Below are positions 61,253 to 64,000 of a DNA stretch of 64,000 nucleotides, piece after piece. The position numbers and the translations under genes are program-made. The first letter of the stretch is position 1; every line of letters starts with the position of its first letter. The notes below the pieces were generated by a model, which searched no databases, was not told where the DNA came from, and worked only from the letters and a program-made list of their open reading frames with translations. Source of the stretch: Gluconacetobacter johannae (GTDB lineage Bacteria > Pseudomonadota > Alphaproteobacteria > Acetobacterales > Acetobacteraceae); assembly GCF_014174305.1 (NCBI RefSeq), contig NZ_JABEQH010000010.1, positions 1 to 64,000 of the forward strand, read 5' to 3'.

Positions 61253-62160
61253 GCCGCGCCGACCTGCCGGCCGGCCCCATCCTGGTGGTCGGGCGCCAGG
61301 GGCAGCTGGCGACGGCGCTGGGCCGGTCCGGCGACCGGCGCATCCTGTGCCGGGGGCGGCCCGACCTCGATTTCGACCGGCCGGAGACGATCCCCGCCGC
61401 GCTGGCGGCGACGGCGCCCGCGCTCGTCATCAACGCCGCCGCCTGGACGGCGGTGGACGCGGCCGAGGACGACGCCGACGGCGCGGCGCGGGCGAACCGC
61501 GACGGGCCGGCCCTGCTGGCGATGCTGTGCGCCGGGCGCGGCATCCCGCTGATCCATGTCTCGACCGACTACGTGTTCGACGGCACCAAGGGCGCCCCCT
61601 ACCGCGAGGACGACCCGATCGCGCCGCGCACCACCTATGGCCGCACCAAGGCCGAGGGCGAACAGGCGGTGCTGGCCGCCCATGCCCGCGCGATCGTGCT
61701 GCGGACGGCCTGGGTCTATGCCGCCCACGGGCGGAATTTCGTGCGGACCATGCTGAATGCGGGGGCGACGCACCCCACCCTGCGGGTGGTGGGCGACCAG
61801 CAGGGCAACCCGACCAGCGCGGACGATTTGGCCCGGGCGATCCTGGACATCGTGGCCGCGATCAGGGCCACCGGATGGCGCGACGCCTATGCCGGGATCT
61901 TCCACGCCGTCGGCAGCGGCGCCACCACCTGGCACGGCCTGGCCACCGCCGCGCTGGAAGACCCGGCGCGCCTGGGACGCCCGATGCCGGACATTGTCCC
62001 CATCGCCACCGCCGACTGGCCGACCCCGGCCCCCCGGCCCCGGGATTCCCGCCTGAACTGCACCAAGCTCCACCGAACCTTCGGCATCCGCCTGCCCTAC
62101 TGGCGCGACAGCCTCGCCCGCACGGTTTCGGCCATCATGGCCGCCGACCCCGCGCCCTAG
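61249..62160 (+). CDS. rmlD: dTDP-4-dehydrorhamnose reductase
   Basis: 303 residues. Last step to dTDP-L-rhamnose. GRQGQLATAL for NADPH, NAAAWTAVDAAEDD, HVSTDYVFDG and catalytic YGRTKAEGE are present. ATGA overlap with rmlC; followed 12 bases later by a glycosyltransferase. Confidence 0.95.
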   Translation: MSRADLPAGPILVVGRQGQLATALGRSGDRRILCRGRPDLDFDRPETIPAALAATAPALVINAAAWTAVDAAEDDADGAARANRDGPALLAMLCAGRGIPLIHVSTDYVFDGTKGAPYREDDPIAPRTTYGRTKAEGEQAVLAAHARAIVLRTAWVYAAHGRNFVRTMLNAGATHPTLRVVGDQQGNPTSADDLARAILDIVAAIRATGWRDAYAGIFHAVGSGATTWHGLATAALEDPARLGRPMPDIVPIATADWPTPAPRPRDSRLNCTKLHRTFGIRLPYWRDSLARTVSAIMAADPAP

Positions 62161-62172
62161 ACCGGCCGGCCG

Positions 62173-63207
62173 ATGGACGCGCTCCGTTTCATCGACGACC
62201 TCGCGCCCGCCGGCAGCCTGTCCGGGGCCGAGGCGGCCGGGGATCATGCCGCCCTCGCGCCCCGACGACCGGCGGGCGCGGCGCGCGCGCTTCCGGTGAC
62301 GATCGTGCTGTCGGTTTATAACGGGGCGGCGTTCCTGCCGGCGCAGCTCCGCTCGATCCTGGCGCAGACCTGCACGAACTGGACGATCCTGTGGCGCGAC
62401 GACGGGTCGTCGGACGGCTCGGCCGGGATCATGCGCGCATTCCAGCACGGCGCGGGCGCGGGCCGATGTGTCGAGATCGACGCGTCGGGCCGGCATCTGG
62501 GCATCGCGCCCTCCTATCTGCGGCTGCTGCGCGCGGCGCCACGCGGGTCGGTCATCGCCTTCGCCGACCAGGACGACGTGTGGCTGCCCGACAAGATCCG
62601 GCGCGGGCTGGACCATCTGGGCCGCCTGCCCGCCGACCGGCCCGCCTTGTATTGCGGGCGGCAGATCCTGGTAGACCGCGACCTGCGAACCATCGGCCTG
62701 TCGCCCGGCCACGCCGCCACGCCCTGCTTCCTGGCGGCGTTGACGCAGAATGCCGCGACGGGCTGCACCATCATGTTCAACGACGCCGCGCGGGCGGTGA
62801 TCGAGGCCTGCGCCCCGCCGCCGCCGCCGGTGCTGCACGACTGGTGGGCCTACCTGCTGGTGCTGGGCGCGGGGGGCGTGGCGCATGTCGATCCCTGCCC
62901 GATGGTGCTGTATCGCCAGCATCCCGACAACGCCGTGGGCGCGCCGGGCCTGCCGGCCGTGCGCGCCCTGCGCGCGCTGCGGCGCGGCCCGCGCGCCTTC
63001 ATGAACGTGTTCCGCCAGACTGTCGGCCAGTTGCTGGCCCAGGACGACGTGCTGACCGACAGCGCCCGCCGGGACCTGGCGCACATCGGCCGCGCCCTGC
63101 GCGGCGGCCACCGCGATCGGCTGCGCCTGCTCGGGGCGATGCCGGCGATGGCCCGTCACGGCGCGGTCGAAAACCTGGTGTTCCGCCTGTGGCTGTTCGT
63201 CGGGTAA
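62173..63207 (+). CDS. GT2 glycosyltransferase, rhamnosyltransferase-like
   Basis: 344 residues. GT-A domain: IVLSVYNGAAFL, WRDDGSSDGS, and FADQDDVWLPDKI, the latter pattern typical of rhamnosyltransferases of the RfbF/RfbN kind. About 40 extra residues precede the domain. Directly after rmlBACD it likely uses dTDP-rhamnose for a surface polysaccharide. Its stop codon TAA is the first three bases of hairpin repeat copy 7. Confidence 0.9.
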   Translation: MDALRFIDDLAPAGSLSGAEAAGDHAALAPRRPAGAARALPVTIVLSVYNGAAFLPAQLRSILAQTCTNWTILWRDDGSSDGSAGIMRAFQHGAGAGRCVEIDASGRHLGIAPSYLRLLRAAPRGSVIAFADQDDVWLPDKIRRGLDHLGRLPADRPALYCGRQILVDRDLRTIGLSPGHAATPCFLAALTQNAATGCTIMFNDAARAVIEACAPPPPPVLHDWWAYLLVLGAGGVAHVDPCPMVLYRQHPDNAVGAPGLPAVRALRALRRGPRAFMNVFRQTVGQLLAQDDVLTDSARRDLAHIGRALRGGHRDRLRLLGAMPAMARHGAVENLVFRLWLFVG

Positions 63208-63357
63208 TACCAACCCACCTTGAGAGTGACGTATAACCAGGGCTCTGCCCTGGACCCGACAGGGCCTGAGGCCCTGCACCCCAATCATTTGATAACAAAT
63301 GGGTTTCCAAAGGGCGACTGCCCTTTGGTGGGTCAAGGGCAACGCCCTTGGCGGGGA
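63205..63357. repeat. Modular hairpin repeat, copy 7 (large, inverted relative to copy 6)
   Basis: About 150 bases starting TAATACCAACCC. Contains CCAGGGCTCTGCCCTGG, GCAGGGCCTCAGGCCCTGC-type and CCAAAGGGCGACTGCCCTTTGG hairpins in the reverse order of copy 6. The first three bases are the stop codon of the glycosyltransferase. It separates the convergent GT2 and DUF1501 genes. Confidence 0.85.
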
Positions 63358-63394
63358 CATCTCATGCGTCAGTCTTGCCGAAAGTTGTTATATA

Positions 63395-64000
63395 TCAGGC
63401 CTGTAAGAGACCGTTCTCCGGCGTGACCGGGCTGCCGGGGAAAACGCGCTTCAGCGCCGCGCGGTTCAGGCCCAGGTGATCGCGCAGGACGCCGCTCGCC
63501 ACCGCGCGCAGATCGGTGGTCGGCGCGAGGTCGCGGTTCTCGAAAAGCTGGTCCGGCCGCAAGCCCGGCCATGTGCCGCGCACGCGGCCCCCCGCCACCG
63601 GGCCGCCCAGCAGGAAGGCCACCGTGCCGGTGCCATGGTCGGTGCCGCCCGTGCCGTTCATCCGCACCGTGCGGCCGAATTCGGTCATCACCAGCACCAC
63701 CGTGCGCCCCCAGGCCGGCCCGAGCGCGCGCCGCAGCGCCGCCAGCCCCGCGTCGAGCTGGGCCAGCGGGGCGTTCAGCCGTCCTTTCTGCGCGGCATGC
63801 GTATCCCATCCCCCCGCTTCGAGCGCCGCGACGCGCGGTCCGTGCGGGTCGGCCAGGATGCGCCCCGCCGCGTCGGCCAGGACCGCGAAGGCGCCGGGCC
63901 GGCGGCCATCGGGCGCGCGCGGCGCCCCGCCCCCCAGCACGTCGTCCGAAAAACCGCGCGCCTTCAACCCATTGCGGAATGCCGCGCCCGTTACGGGGTC
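63395..64000 (-). CDS. DUF1501 family protein, C-terminal part (cut by window edge)
   Basis: About 202 residues are visible; the frame is open to the window edge and continues beyond it. The typical C-terminal DUF1501 signatures are present: GGWDTHAAQ, LVMTEFGRTVRMNGTGGTDHGTG, LLGGPVAGGRV, GTWPGL and PTTDLRAV. Members resemble sulfatase/alkaline-phosphatase-like proteins, are often exported by Tat and usually pair with a DUF1800 gene. That partner would lie outside. Incomplete gene. Confidence 0.88.
   Translation of the reverse strand, partial: DPVTGAAFRNGLKARGFSDDVLGGGAPRAPDGRRPGAFAVLADAAGRILADPHGPRVAALEAGGWDTHAAQKGRLNAPLAQLDAGLAALRRALGPAWGRTVVLVMTEFGRTVRMNGTGGTDHGTGTVAFLLGGPVAGGRVRGTWPGLRPDQLFENRDLAPTTDLRAVASGVLRDHLGLNRAALKRVFPGSPVTPENGLLQA

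Noticed and set aside
60784-63360. 858-codon minus-strand open frame
   Set aside because: Antisense to rmlC, rmlD and the GT2, all with intact motifs.

Overview
The window is about 64 kb of high-GC DNA (rough impression 65-67 %) with an alphaproteobacterial gene set. Bacterial hopanoid genes (hpnABCDE-shc-hpnG plus hpnL), an ackA-xfp phosphoketolase bypass, an AdhP-type alcohol dehydrogenase and intergenic modular hairpin repeats together suggest an acetic acid bacterium (Acetobacteraceae), close to Gluconacetobacter or Komagataeibacter. The species is not proven from the sequence. I saw no insertion sequence, prophage or CRISPR array. Most of the window is ordinary chromosomal core.

Layout. 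1-311: promoter, boxA and leader of an rRNA operon read leftwards; its 16S gene must lie just outside the left edge. 466-8441: clpB behind a sigma32-type promoter, adhP, a GlcG-like secreted protein, an aldo/keto reductase with a divergent LysR regulator, an FAH-family hydrolase and a lipoprotein. 8552-14079: ilvBHC (branched-chain amino acids) and miaA on the minus strand, then serB. 14149-20602: a stress-like module (zinc dehydrogenase, two SDRs, membrane proteins, a YciF-type ferritin-like protein, DUF72) that hides a 23-residue hydrophobic ORF. 20864-22672: an AT-rich, probably acquired membrane protein. 22839-27570: CDF metal transporter, nitrilase-family amidase, NAD kinase, FxLYD protein, tRNA-Leu(UAA), YgjP-like peptidase, YcgN-like protein.

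27628-30265 is the oddest locus. It holds an ABC transporter of the PotABCD type in which the ATPase has lost every catalytic motif and the permease is reduced to about 144 residues around its EAA loop, yet all three frames are open. 30339-36672: two small membrane proteins, then a marR-aaeB-aaeX-aaeA-nodT efflux operon with a near-perfect operator palindrome. 36823-40960: Nudix hydrolase and the xfp/ackA acetyl-phosphate bypass. 41070-53167: a large two-domain glycosyltransferase and the hopanoid operon, with hpnL divergent. 53181-58606: tyrosine-branch dehydrogenase, malic enzyme, and a two-gene unit of histidine phosphatase plus an unfamiliar PLP enzyme. 58741-63207: rmlBACD (dTDP-L-rhamnose) with a rhamnosyltransferase-like GT2. 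63395-64000: the C-terminal part of a DUF1501 protein cut by the window edge.

A family of modular hairpin elements sits at gene 3' ends, mostly between convergent genes. Two copies of about 150 bp (36675-36825 and 63205-63357) are inverted relative to each other, and in both the element itself supplies the stop codon of the neighbouring gene.
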